64,000 nucleotides of DNA, from contig CM072894.1 of assembly GCA_037013685.1 (NCBI GenBank), positions 10,232,841-10,296,840 of the forward strand, written 5' to 3'. Positions 51,023 through 64,000 of the stretch are shown here, piece by piece; positions within the stretch are counted from its first letter, which is position 1, and every line of letters begins with the position of its first letter. A program made the translations under genes and the position numbers. Source of the DNA: Acridotheres tristis (lineage: Eukaryota; Chordata; Aves; Passeriformes; Sturnidae). The notes under the pieces are model-generated. The model saw only the letters and a list, made by a program, of their open reading frames with translations. It ran no database searches and was not told the DNA's origin.

Positions 51023-54000
51023 TCTCCAGTCAAAGGTGCAGTAGACCTTTTGTGAACGCACCCAAGATGTAAATGAGAGCAGATCTGATTTCCAGCACTG
51101 CCACTTCATCCTGGAGGAAAAAGGCTTCCACTGGGGAGGGTTCATTTAGGAGCATTCATTCCAAAAAGAGGGATGAGGAAGCCCTCTTTTTGTGTTAGTA
51201 CCTAAAAAAAAGTTGGTTTTTCAGTTTTAATTTGGATCTCTTTTTTAAAAATCAAAATGAGTCACCTTTTTCTTTGATAAATCGGATCATATATTCATCT
51301 ACATAACCACAACCAAACCAAATCAAAAATACACGTAAATCTGAGAATAGTGACTTTCAGACATGATCAAGCTGGGTTTGATTTCTGTTATTTATCAAGA
51401 GTTAAGAAACCTTGTTTCCCTTCACCAGTCCCTTGAGCCATTAACATTCACATTGTACCACATTCTTGTAAGATTATGGGAATTTTCAGTTTAGAAAATC
51501 CAAAGCTATCTGTAGCTGAGCATATTTAGTTGCATTTTACAGTTCTATTTTAAAATAATACCACTACATCTGATACCCCATAGTTGTCTGTGACAAATGT
51601 AATATGCAAACATCTTCCATTGCATAAATGGCATAGGCATGGAAATAACAATATGCTGAATGTCTAACGCCCATTGTCTGGAGAGCAGTCCTAATGTTGC
51701 TGAGTTAATGAGTGAAATGAGCATTGTGGTCTAAGTGTCACATAAATAATGGTTTCCATTACACAAAAAACTGTGCCACCACACCCCGGCCATCTTAAAA
51801 AGCAAAGCTCTAGAGGTTTCCCACAGACAAATACATAAACCAGTGCTGAATTTCTCCCCTTTCCTCCTCTTTGAGGCAGCTAGTTTAGTGGCCTCTTTCT
51901 TTTTGTAACCTATTTTTGTGACAAAATGCAGTTAAAACATTATGTGGTTTTTCTATGAACAGGAGTAAAAATGCAGTCAGTGTAGACCAGATTCTTCCCT
52001 GGTGTGAAGGTCATCCACCCAAGCTGCTGAGTGGCAACTCAAGCCATTCTCACAGAGATATAAATCTCTCTCCCTCTGTCTGCATCTTTTTACCCATACA
52101 GAGCAGTGATGTCCGGGTCCTCCCTGCCTAGTCCTGAGCTGTGCTGTCACACCCGTGACAGAAAAGAGGTGAATGTGTGTGGAAGGACACCAACAAATGC
52201 TTGGATACAATTCCATGCAGCCATGTTGCTGCTGCCAGGGATGTACTAAGGATAGCCTTCAAGCAAGGTTTTGGAAAGGAAACAAAGCATACACAACCGA
52301 GCTACAAGCTGTAATAACAACAGCAGTGAGAGGGATATAAAAGACTAAGCATTTCACGACTCTGGTCAGTCTAAGAACACAGCCTTTCTTCAGGCACTGA
52401 AGCCAAGGTGGAGAAGGGAGAGCTGACCAAACTAACCTGGGAACTCAGCCTCACATGAAGCCAGGCTCCCAAATTACCAAACAACTGGCTGTTTTCCTAC
52501 TGCCACAAGCACAGAAGTAAATATTTGTTTCTCCCCAAACTCCTAAAGAAGTGTGAAAATTACACTAACAGTCTTTGGAAAAAACTACCTGCAATTCGTT
52601 GTGGGCTTTCTACCTGACATCTGGCAAGATGCACAGCCAACCAGTGTTTTACAAAGATGCAGGGGATAGCCTACAAAATGGTCAGTAGATTCAGTCGTTT
52701 ATCTGAGCTTCTGTAAATTTTCTGTGATTTCCTAATGTATTTTTTCTCATTCAGGATCTGTAAACAATTTAAAGACAGTCAGGTGTTCTAATCCCACTGA
52801 AACCAAAGAGCAGGTAGGTCTCCAAGCACCTTGAGCACATCAGAAGGTAGAAAGTTTCTCCTGCAGCTACTCATGGCAGTTGCAGCCTGAATGGTGTTGG
52901 CTGTGGGCAGTTCTACTCTGCTACATTCACAGCATCCATCTCAAACCAGGGTGAACTTGCACTGAACCTGAGTCACTGCTTTCATTCCATAACAAATACA
53001 TGCCTTTTGGTTGTGCTGGCACTGGTGACTCCTGGGTTTACAGAAGGCTCAAATGAAAATCAAGTAATCATTCCATCAAAACAGGAAAAGTCCAAGTAAT
53101 TGAAAATGGGCAAAAGCAGCAAACTTTCCCTTAATAGGACACTCCCCATTTTATCATGACATTCCAAAACTACTTTCTTAAAAACCCTTTCTTAAACTGC
53201 AGCAGCGGCTCTAGGAGCTTCGGCTGCAAGTCAAGACCCAGGTCAGTTTTCTGGTGTCTGCACCAGGAAATATCACAGCAGCTTGTCCTTGCTTCATTCT
53301 GTTTACAGTGTAGGTCTTGAGTGAAAGACAGAAACAAGCCCAGAGAGAGGGAGCACACAAGATGATGAGTGAAGATTGGTGTTACAGTGCTGAGCTGTTC
53401 TATTTCTTTTCATCAACTCAAACATCTGGAGCTTTTTAAATGTTATTTTCTTTTTAGCTGTATGGCATACTGATCTGTAGGGTAGGATTCTTTTCGTGCA
53501 CATAGTTAGCTGGAGCAGTGTGATAAAGATTGTTTGAAAAGTTAGACATGCAGACTCCATCAAATCTGGTCTCCTTAAAGCAAAATGTAAGTGCTGGGTC
53601 TTTTTCGAGGTGAACTTATTCAGCACACGAGTTAGCTGAGAAGATTGTTCACTGAGAAATAATTTTATGACCCTGACAGTAGACCTGAGAGCAGAAACAT
53701 CAGATTCCCCAAAGAGCAAGATGGACTTCTGTCTTCTCCAATTTAAAGGCGAGCTTCTTTAAAAAAAGACAAAATGTAAAATTTTAAGGACACAGCTTAT
53801 CTACCTAAGAAGAAAATATAATTTCTAGGTGCCATGCTTGCTGTATATTCCCTTGTTCAGTAAGCAATTAAAAAACTCAGGTTTTTAGAACAAGCATTCC
53901 TAGAAAAGGTTTGAAGAAGGTGAAAAGTATTCCAACAGCAAAATTAAATCCTCTTTGTTTGAAATAGTGTGGTTTCTTTTGCCTCATGTTCAATTTCTGT

Positions 54001-56139
54001 AGTTGATTTTTGTGAGGCAGACTGAAGTATCAGACTCAGCCATAAGGACTTTAAGATCCATTATGGAACCACAGTACAGAACTCATTTAGATGCGATTCA
54101 CCTATGGCCACCCTGTGACTCTGGTCATGGTGCCATGTATGGCGACATGAGAGAAGTTACACTGCTAAACACCAACAGGCAAAACCTCAAAGCACCACCA
54201 TATTACTGCCAAAATGCCAGGTAGTGTGGCAGCTGTTAGACTTGACTGCTATGTAAAAATGCAGCATTTCCTGAGGCAGTGGCAAACCTGTTTGGTTTAA
54301 AGGGTAGAGCAGACACCTTGAAAAGATGGGAAGAACTTTGTATTCGCCAAGTCCTGTCCCATGGGTATGATTAGGTGGCATGATGAGTCAGGCTCTGCAT
54401 GCAGGTTATAAAACCATGCTGAGTATGAGTCATTAGCTCTTCACTTTATTTCTGGGCACATTTAATCACTTCTTTTGCCCATGCATCCGCTTCCTGCCTT
54501 GCTAGGTTTTGGCAGCACACCTCTGGGTGGCTGAGATACTTTTACTATGTCTTGAAATTGTACTGAAATGATTTTCAAGTATTTCAATTGGCCAATACTA
54601 AAACAAGTTTGATAGAGAAGATGCAGGCATGTGTACTACTGATATATGCCAATCAAAAATGGATTTGTTCTTCCTAATTTCACCCCCCATGACTCTCAGA
54701 AAAGCATGAACTCCATGTACCACCAAACACAGGCTGTAGGACAGTATCTTCATTTCAGCTGGAGCTATCAAGCACACCACCAATGCCAACACAATATTTT
54801 CACTTGGGTTTAAAACATGTAACTTTAATTCATAGCATATTTTTCTGATACGAGCTCTGCTCCCAATAATGATTAACAGATTATCAGAAACTGATAAACC
54901 TATGGAAACATGGAGAAGACAAATCATTCAAGGAAACCGATGGCTCAGTGTTTCTTCCAAACCAAGAACTGAAGATGGGAAAAGTACCAGACAAGCCAAC
55001 TGGGTAGCAGGGTCCAAGCAGGCAAAACAAGAACAACGTTTGCACACAAAGCATAGCTAACCTAGGAGCTGTGGAAGTTGAAAGTTAAACTGATTCAGAG
55101 AGGGATCAGACAAATTTGTTGACTCATGACACTTCTTCATTCATGAAGGCTCTGAGCAACCCCATTTTTAGAAGGAGGAACATTAGGAGAGAGGAGATTA
55201 AATCCAGCCTATTGCATCTCTCCACATGTGAATGTTCTGGGTGTTGTGGTTTACACTTGAAGGGCCTCATGGTTTTGGTGGTTTCTCTGACCCCGCATGA
55301 CGAGTATCAGCCCCCTTCTCCCAGCCACAATTTCCTGCCTGTGTTCTGAAGGCTTGGATGGGCCCTATTCTCAGGAGATATGGAGAGCTGATGCTTTAAA
55401 CAGCCCCTGCAGCCGGGTTCTCTCCTTCCCTCCTCCCCAGCTGTCACTCACCCTTGGATTCTTCCTTCATCCCATGTGCTGTGCCACATATGCCAGCTCC
55501 CAGCCTCTGGCCATCAGAGCAACGCTTCTGCCTTCTCCTGCCCTTCCACCATTGTGTCCTCAGTTGCAGAGGACTCGGGGACAAGGATAACTTTCAAACA
55601 CAGCTTGGTACAAAACAAAAAACTGGGCCCACAGAGGACTGCCTCAATGGGCACTACTCCAGGCAACAGGAGGCTTGGTGTGTCAAGCAGGAGGGACACG
55701 AAGATGACAGTGAGGGATCATGGTGAGAAGACAGGTTTTCCTCATGGTAACTTTCTGCAGCTTGCAGTAGTTGCTGCCTGGGATTTGGGCTTCTCATTCT
55801 GACAAACATTCTGACAGTTGAGCACTCTGCTCACTTGCATCCCCCTCAGCTAAAGCCAGGGTTTCATGGGAACACACAGCCTGACCTTAAACAAGTTGCA
55901 CCACCACATATTTACCTCCTTGTTACAAAGCCCAGTCGGTCGCTTTTTCTAGACATCATACCTTTCTGAAGGCCTTTGCATTACTCAAGAAGTACAACGT
56001 ACAAATTAAGTGTTTTGGATTCACATCATAAACTGCTAGAGCTGCTAGGAAAGTCTTTTTCTTTAATTCTAGGATCTAGGTAATACAGATTGCAGAATAC
56101 TGTAGTTTGTTTGTGGGCATGGAAGTTAATTTTAATGCC
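51023..56139. other. noncoding DNA, nothing specific
   Basis: Single-copy sequence. Open frames such as 53303-53719 minus (138 codons), 54598-54927 minus and the overlapping set at 55297-55802 plus have no recognisable domain. No RNA gene or transposon was identified. Confidence 0.5.
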
Positions 56140-56780
56140 AGTTTTTATATCTGAGATACTGTAAATGAATATCTTCAACTTATATTGCCCATCGTAAACT
56201 TTTTTAACCTGTGAGTCATTTTCAAAATAATAAACGTAACTATTCCATAAAAATATCTCAACACAGAAGAGCCAGAAAAGTGAAGGACATGAACAGATGG
56301 CACATCAATCTTCTGCATTTATACAATTTGTTTTTTAATGCAAATAGTGTGGGTTGCCTGCTCTTGCCTTGGATATTGTTCCAAAGACGAGCACATTTTC
56401 TTATCTTTCTGGATCAATGTGACATTTGCAGTTATCATAAAGTGGGAGCCCATTTAATGATGTTAATGCTTCCTTAATGTAAAAATAAAATCACCTCCTT
56501 TATAAAAGCAAACAGATTAAAAGTCCCAAAGAGACCATTGAAATCTGTGACATTTGCAGTTACTGGTGCCTAGATGACTTGATTATACACAGGTAAAAAA
56601 TATCTTAAAAGCATTGTTTATGCTCATTAATCAGAACATTAAATAGGAATGCTGGAGTCTCCCCAGCTAGGATCAATTTTAAAGATGTATTAATAAAAAA
56701 ATGGAGGGAGCATTTCATGCAGCCTGTTTAGATCATTCAAAAAACCCAAAAACTGCAAACAATCAAACTTATGGCCTTAT
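56140..56780. other. candidate conserved noncoding element cluster
   Basis: AT-rich, complex sequence with GCTCATTAATC, CATTTAATGATG and GGATCAATTTTAAAG words. A 17-base word occurs exactly twice (56418-56434 and 56546-56562). One chance frame (56211-56477) overlaps it. Texture and repeated word suggest a regulatory block; conservation is untested. Confidence 0.25.
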
Positions 56781-59700
56781 GGCAGCCTGGTAAATCTTCA
56801 GACCCCAGATGTAATATGTGGTCTGCATTTTTATTTGCACATATTGGAAAGTGACTCTGCCAGCAGTCCCTGATTCATGCCTGTACCGTTCCCTCCACGG
56901 TGCCACCAAGCAAGTGGCACACCACTAATATTTCTGTTCTTGCCCCTGGGGAAAATTGGAATCTTTACTTTTTGTACAGGCTTTTCAGAGGAAAAGAAAA
57001 AAAAACCCATACAAAACACCATCAACTGAAACAACCTTTTTTTCTGTTCTGAATTACTGCAAAAAGAGAAATTAAAAATTATTGAAATAAGCCATTTAAA
57101 ACTATTCTGAGTACAATATAGCCTACAAGTCACAGATTTACAGACTCACAAATTTAGCTGGGGCTACATTACATCTCTAGTTCTAACAGGAAAGAAGTAA
57201 GTAAATGATATGAACAGCATAATATATTTTTCATCAAAAAATATTTTAGAGAAATATTAGATTTTTTTTTAAACAACATTTTTGGATTTGTAATTGTTTG
57301 AAAGACAAAATGTGCTGACAGCTTCTGTGGAAACTTAATTTTGAGCAGAAAAACCAAAACCCAAACGACCCCTTTGAACTCCACCCATAATTTTGCTCAG
57401 GAAAAAGGCCATCACTTCTTCAGGGAAAACAAGGAAGCTCCACATGCCCTGGGAAGGGACCAGCAATTGCTCCAACAGCTCCATCAGGCTGGAGATGGCC
57501 CTGCAGCCAATTAGCCTCCAATACAGTCTGTGACAAATGAACTTTAAGCATTACTTCTCTTAAGATTTTATAGTAGAGAAGAAATGAATCAGGACAGGGT
57601 GGAGGAAATAATCATAGAATAAGTAACTGGGTAATTCAGACATTCCCCTGTGCACGTTGTCCCCAACCACCTCAGTCTTCCTTTCGGACCTGCAGCTTCT
57701 TGTAACCTCCCTTCTCCCTTTGCTGCCCCAAATCCAGCCTAAAAGAGCCCAGCTGCAGGGACAAATCACAGATGTGGCCACTGCTTGTCCAGCAGCACAC
57801 ACAGGGTAGATCCTCACAGCCACTCCCCGAACAGTACCTGCAAAGCAGGTTAGAGGAACAAGTGAGGTGGTAGGAAACCAAATTTACGCAACAATTCCCA
57901 GATGAACACTTCTTTATTACTGTTTTAGAGCTGCTGCCCTCAGACACAAACACACAACAGGGGGTCTGTTGTCATCGGGAGCAAACCCCCTTTGATACAC
58001 CCCACTAACTAAAACAGATAATGAAAAAAAAGCCTTTTAATTCCCTGTCCTTCTTCTGAATGAGCTGTTAAAAGACCAAGAAAAACTGTTATAGCGATAC
58101 CATAAAAAGAAGAAAGCCCAAAAAAAACAAAGAGCTCTCAGCTCCAGGCGTGTCCGAGGGGCTGGCAGGGAGAGACAGCGCCCACATGGGAAAGTTCTGT
58201 CACCCCATCTGAGATATCACTTAGTGGTGGCAGCTCTCCAGAGGCAGAACGGGTCCCACCTGTTTGCAATGTGTTTAGCTATTAATATTTATATAGTAGT
58301 TCAAGTGGGTATAAAAAAAAAAAAGGGATGAAATTCATCAAATTTTATGTCATCTCTTGGTGGTGTAAAATAAAAACCGTTGCAGCAGGGGAAGAGGGGA
58401 ACGGCTTGTTTTCTTGCCTTTCTGCAGAGAGAAATGTCGTTGCTCTCAAAATGTCTCAGTGCAGAGCAGTTGGCAATCACCTCAGTGTGATCCACACCTT
58501 GACATCCAGGCTAAATACCACGGCCACGGCCTGGCCCCAAATCACAAGGCTTTGAATAGCACCACGTAAATAACACATTTATCAGCTCCGTGGCTTGACT
58601 TACAACATCGAAAAAAAAGCAAAAAAGATTCACACTGATGTGGAAGTACTCTTCTTAAGCTTCATTTACTGAGCAGGAAAAAAAAGCCTCCCAAAACATT
58701 TCATTTTTCTAAGAATCCATGGATTTCTTAAAAATGAGCTATGTCTAAGGGAAGGCTATCTACCTATGCCAAGGCGAAGAAACATCCAAGGGAATGTTTC
58801 TTAACTCGGAAAACACAGGTATTCCATACAAAATACTCAGTCTGATGCTCAGTCCTTTTGGACTTGTTCTGCTTTCTATAAAATACTTCAATATTCATTG
58901 GAACAAGAGAGAGGAGAATGACTGACCACCCAGTAATAACTTTGCCATCATCCCTGATATGTATTTGAGGTGAAAGTAAATATTATATGTATTAAGAGGC
59001 TAATTTCAGCATGGAAAACATGGAAACATCCACTCCATGTGCCCCATACCACTGAGCATGGATTACTTTCCAGGCAAGCAAGGCTAAGGACGCTGCTCCA
59101 CTAATTTGTCTTGCACATCTAACATTAATCTGCCTGCCATAATTAAGACTTAAGCCACAGAAGATGGAAATGTTCATACCAAAATGAACACCCATCTTTG
59201 GACAGTGGCCCAAGTATTTACATTTTCTTTGCATAAATGGGAAGGTTGCTTCTCTCCGAAAGGTGTGTCCTAAACAAGGAGAAGGCAAGGGAGTTAGGCA
59301 TCCAAACTGCACTTTCTGCTCAGTCTTGGGAGCCCCATCAAAATAGTTTGGCCGAGGGAGCTTGGAAAATCCCAGCACAGGTGACAGGAGTGGGACTGCT
59401 CTCCTTTCCCCAGATATTTCTTACGTACCCAGTACAGAATGAGGAGGAGAAGAGTTTCCTTCTCCTTGTCGGCACTCATCTGTAGCCTCCTTTAAGCTGA
59501 TCTAATTCCCACACCACTCTCAACTATAGAGAGAATTTGCACCCACTTGAAGGACATGTGTAGAAAAGCTGAGCTCTGTGGAGATCACAACCCCAGGCAG
59601 TGCCTCAGCCCACGCCTGCAGCAGGACTGTGTGTAAGCACCGGGGCACTGGAGCTCAGTGCGTGGCAGAAACAGGACCCAAATCAGTCACTGTTAGGCTT

Positions 59701-62700
59701 CTCTGCTCCCTCTCACTCACACATGCACCAAACCCAAACCCACACAGCCTCCTTTGCATGGTACTGCACAGTCCAGAGGGGGAAAATAAGCTGAAGAAAC
59801 ATTAGCAAGAAGGAAACTATAAATCAGAATGACACACAGCAATTGGAAAATGTTTAGCTGTAGCCATGCCTGGAAACCTTCTGAAGGCAAGTTAAACCAG
59901 CACATGTTTAGCTTACCTACTTCAAGCAACCAACAAGCTATTTGTTTAAAAGTCACCACAAGCCCTGAATCATGACATGTAGCTCAATTGCCCCTAGCAT
60001 GTACTGCTAATTTCCATTTAATCTTAATCCAAGCTCTCCAAGAACTTTCATTCCCACAGGCCTAATCAAAGTCTCATTATTTGCTATCATAAATATTCAG
60101 CATTAGATTTCAAGAAATCTCTATAAAGTTCTGTACACTCTTGTAGTAAGTTAATTTTAATGAGCACTTGTCTCTGCCACGTGGACTCACTGTATTACAG
60201 GCATTTTGAAACCTGAGTACCTTCATTTCAGAAATAAAAACAAACACTTTCCTTTGTCTCCAGCTTCTATCCATTTGAGCATTGTCAGAGTCTGAAGTTG
60301 TAAAAAATTTTTTCCTATTACACTTTTTTACATGGCATTCAGCAAAAAATTTTAAAGAGAAGGCTTTTTAACAATTTTACCCTTCTTGAAATCCTCTTGT
60401 TGGTAGAGGGGCTAAGCGAATTTCTATGTGCATGTAAGTAATGAAGCACCTTGCTCTGGAAGCAGGGAGGATGGGGACATAGAGAAAAGTGTATCTGCCA
60501 TTGCAGTGCTGTATTAAGACCCGAAATATACAATTAGTCTGCATGGAAATCCACTAGCAAATTACCAGCACAGAGACAGGACTACTGAAGGAAACCTTTT
60601 ACCTGCCTTGTCCAACCACGAGTTCCAAATTCACCAGAACATTGATTTATACAAGGAAAAGGAAATTTAACTTTCTCACTCCTATCCTTAATAGTATTTT
60701 TAGCTGATAAATACATCTGGATAAGGCACAGATGACTGAAAGACTCATCTCTTCAGGCTGTTGACTTAACCTAAGAGTATAAAAAACAGGAAGAGTCACA
60801 GAAAGTCTATTTTCTTTTAATGCTCCTACCCAGAATTTGGGGGTTTGTGGAGCACAGCACTATTACTTGATTTTAGTTACACTGACTCTTAACGATTTTG
60901 TGTCACTGATAAAGATGTTCTCTGGGTAAACTAGTCTTCAGCAAAAGTTTCCTGTAAAGAAATACACAAGTTTAAAAAAGGCGGCCCCAAGAAAGCACAG
61001 ATTCCAGTCGTTCTGCATTTCAGACACCGTGTACAAGCTCCAGCCTGCTCTGATGGAGGAAGGGGATGGCTTGCTCCTCTACGAATGCACCTTGGATGAT
61101 TTCCTGAGGACAAAGATCTGCAGCAGACCAAGACAGACACCATCCCTCCTCCTTCCAGTGCTTGGAGCCAAGTGGCATATCTAAAAGGAAAATGTGAGCC
61201 TGAGGAAGTCTCCAAACTGTAGGGAAGGCAGCAGGCAGTCTCATTCTTTTCTCCTTCCTGCATGCACTCAAGACTGGGGAAACAAGTATGTTTCTTTGGC
61301 TTTGACCCTAAAAGGGGGAAAATATCCCTAATTTTGTCATCTACACGTTTTAATTAATAGCCTTTTATACCGTCAGGTTTCAGTTTTAATTTCCTGGTAT
61401 CCCTTACATTTTGATTTTGGATCAAATCTAGAGGAAGAGAACCCACGCCTGGTAAATGGACAACAAAATTCCTTTCTGGATTTGTCAGGATAACTTGACT
61501 GAGAGCCCACTGTTGCTACTGGCCAGTCAAGAGCTGAGTGCCACTTTGATTTACCCCAGCTCTGAAGTACAAATCCCCAGCTAAAACAAATGCAGACAAA
61601 GATTTCACATGCCTCCTCATTTAGTCTTAGCTTGTTATTTGTCCCTGTCAGAGAGATCAAGGAGACTGACTGCTCTTGGCATGTTTATCAGAGAAAAGGA
61701 ACAAGCTTTACCTCCATGGGCAGCTCTCATGCTTCATGAGACACTTTTATACATATCTGAAATAATTCTTGAGACAAAAGAGAAAAGAAGTCATGGTCAG
61801 CATAGCAGAGAACAGACATAAGGAAAACTGACTGTATGCGACATATTTTTAATGCTAATTTTCAGCTAAAATATTCTTCTCCATTCAAAAAAAATAGAAT
61901 TGGGTAGGAAAAAAATCTCAGTAAGGAGCATCAGATTCAAATCACTATTACCTCATCCCTACCCACCTTAAATTCAAGGAAAATCAGGTCTGAATGTGGA
62001 TTCAATTTATTAAAAAAAAAAGTACTCTGAGCTTTTCATATCAGAGAAATTAGAAAAATAATATAGTCAAATAAGAGAGCAAAGACACAAGACTGCAAAA
62101 GTGAAACTGTAGGTAAAATTAAGGTCCATCTAGGTTGTCACTTCATTTCCCATAGGAAGTGCTAGTGGATACCAAGCCAAATTAGTACTATTTCTGCTTA
62201 AAGAGTATGAGAATCCTTCAGAGTAAACTAAGGGAGGATTCAATTTGTATCACTGCCTGGCCACTGAGACACCATCAATTCTAACTCATGCCAGCAAAAT
62301 GCCATATCAGTCTCGAATTTGTTGCAATATTTTCTTTTGCCATACTAATCACAGTCTTAGGGAATCAAGAAATTAGACAAATAGAAAGAACCATTTCTCC
62401 ATTGCAATGCTCCAACCAGACCACACCATGCACATCTGATATTTGGACAGAAAAGCCCAGGTGCTTCCCCAGTTGTCATCCGTTCTGCTACCTTCCAAAA
62501 GCATCCCACCAGCACAGACTGTCTCCTCCCACCTCTCTCAGAGGATACACACAGGAGCAGAGCCAAGGGCAGGGAGCAGGATCATGAGTTTGGAAAATCT
62601 CTGCTTCTGGCCTCAGCCTCATCAGCTCTCAGAGATAAAGGCAGCTGTAACCTCAGTGAGACAGTGATGCTGCCTGTTCTGGGCTGATGGATTCACTTCT

Positions 62701-64000
62701 GCAGCCATGCCAGCAAGCACTCAGAACCTTTTTTCCTTGCTGCCTGTGTCTGCTCTGTGGTGCACAAGAGACACTATTAAACAGCCACATATACTACCAT
62801 TTTAACATGTTTAAATCAATTCCACCTCCATTCAGATAAGTGTTGAAACCCCCGTGTGGCTGGCAATTCCTAGAAGAGGACAGATCTTTTCCAAAAGCTA
62901 GGCTGAACTTAAAGTAGATACAAAATAATACTATAGATTTTCTTTCTCTCTCTCCCTCATCACAGCCCTAAGATTAGCATAAAAATGTGCTATCCTAACT
63001 AAGCAGTCTGTTAACTGATAAGCTATCAAAAAATCATCTGTTATTTTTATAGCTCAAAGGCAGATGCCATTCCAAGAACCAGAGTCGATTGAGTAGGATT
63101 TTTAGTGCTTCGTAGATTTATCATTGTAAACTTGAGGTATTTTAAAACAGAAGGATTCAAGTCTTGAAATATTACCTCCAAAGCAATCAAGCATTGGGAT
63201 TTTTGCTGGTCTTAAGTTTTATCTGGGATGAAATAATTTAATCTCACATCATAAAGAATTTAAGTAGTTTCTTAATGCGTGCACTAAAAAAATCTTTTCT
63301 GCATTACAGTCCAAACCGATGTAATTACTCAAAAGCATGGATGTCAAAGCTTCCCAGCTCCTCCTGCAGGGCCCCCTTCTGCACATTCTGTTCATATCCC
63401 CCTTCTCTGGAGCATATTTGGTGAGGACCTCAGACAGTCAGTTGCAGTCAGGCTTAGTGTATCAGGTTTAAGGGTTTAATTGGCTTGGCACTGATGTGCT
63501 GCCCTGCCAATATCTGTCCGATGATCCTGCTGTGTGTTGTAGAGAGCTTTTATTGCAAAGCTGAAGCACACAGGCCACTGCAGGAAAGGCAAGGCACAAC
63601 CAACATGGGCGGTGTACAAAGTGAAGCAAGTATGCTGAGATTTTCAATAGAAGCGAGAATGGAACGAGGCCAACATGCAGCTCATAGGAAGAGAGAGGAA
63701 AATGTGGAACAACGCTAACCTCGCCTTACGTGTGATGTGGCCACTCTATCAGGAAAGTATGTATCACTGTGGAGAAGCAATCAGCAATACCAGAGGATTG
63801 GAAAGCTCCAGTGAAGGAGCTTCTCCTTTCATAATGAGAGACAGGTGCCAATGGGAATCAAAAGCCTGCAACCAGTTACTGAGATTAATATTAAACTTTT
63901 GTGAGTTCTACAAGCTTTCACATCAAGGCATGGGCAGACTGGCTTTCCAGGGCAGCTCTTCCACATTTTATACCAGTCAAAACAATTAGACATACCTCCA
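56781..64000. other. noncoding DNA, nothing specific
   Basis: Long single-copy stretch with A/T runs (for example near 57262 and 58311-58324) and short overlapping frames (58992-59378 minus, 60931-61263 minus, 62288-62587 plus, 63675-63989 plus). None is recognisable as a protein. No LINE, LTR, tRNA or other RNA gene was noticed up to the end of the window. Confidence 0.5.

Noticed and set aside
53303..53719. 138-codon minus-strand frame as a gene
   Set aside because: No recognisable domain, start context or splice structure. Single frame in AT-rich DNA.
57611..57620. Second CR1 tail, from ATCATAGAAT
   Set aside because: Only a single octamer-like word. The following sequence does not contain the GGTTGGAA...GACCTC block of CR1.
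1..64000. CRISPR array, prokaryotic operon, phage or endogenous retrovirus
   Set aside because: No regularly spaced repeats, no long dense frames, no LTR pair and no gag, pol or env-like peptide were seen on either strand.

Overview
The window looks like a noncoding piece of a bird (at least sauropsid) nuclear chromosome. The best evidence is a single clear interspersed repeat: the 3' end of a CR1 LINE on the minus strand at about 19156-19262, with the (ATTCTATG)n-type tail characteristic of avian CR1. Other support is the low interspersed-repeat density, CpG depletion with a few CpG-retaining GC-rich patches, long AT-rich stretches and only short simple repeats. There are no operons, ribosome-binding sites or dense long reading frames of a prokaryotic or viral kind.

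I found no protein-coding gene, exon, rRNA, tRNA or recognisable small RNA that I can support. The reading frames present (60-188 codons) overlap one another on both strands, are not spliced into anything recognisable and match no family I know. Their lengths are what chance gives in 64 kb. The region is best read as a gene desert or the inside of a very large intron.

Layout: 1-7480 is ordinary single-copy noncoding DNA with a GC-richer patch at about 1950-3830. At 7480-7960 there is an AT-rich block with a homeodomain-type motif, followed by a stop-poor stretch at 8005-9033. AT-rich blocks that look like conserved noncoding elements lie at about 12030-12260, 13840-14240, 16540-16760, 23270-23480, 45430-45560 and 56140-56780. 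The CR1 copy is at 19.2 kb and a possible hAT-type transposon end is at 30.3 kb. CpG-retaining GC-rich patches lie at 33.2-34.0 kb and 46.5-47.2 kb. Local duplications include a 53-bp tandem pair at 39.8 kb and two diverged copies of an approximately 85-bp element at 48.65 and 50.61 kb. The rest is featureless at the level of reading by eye.

If the window does anything, the most likely role is long-range regulation: AT-rich blocks carrying homeodomain, POU and SOX type motifs, separated by neutral sequence. This is inference. No alignment could be run, so conservation is unproven. I did not find a convincing undescribed system. The most distinctive unexplained signal is the diverged repeat pair at 48.65/50.61 kb.
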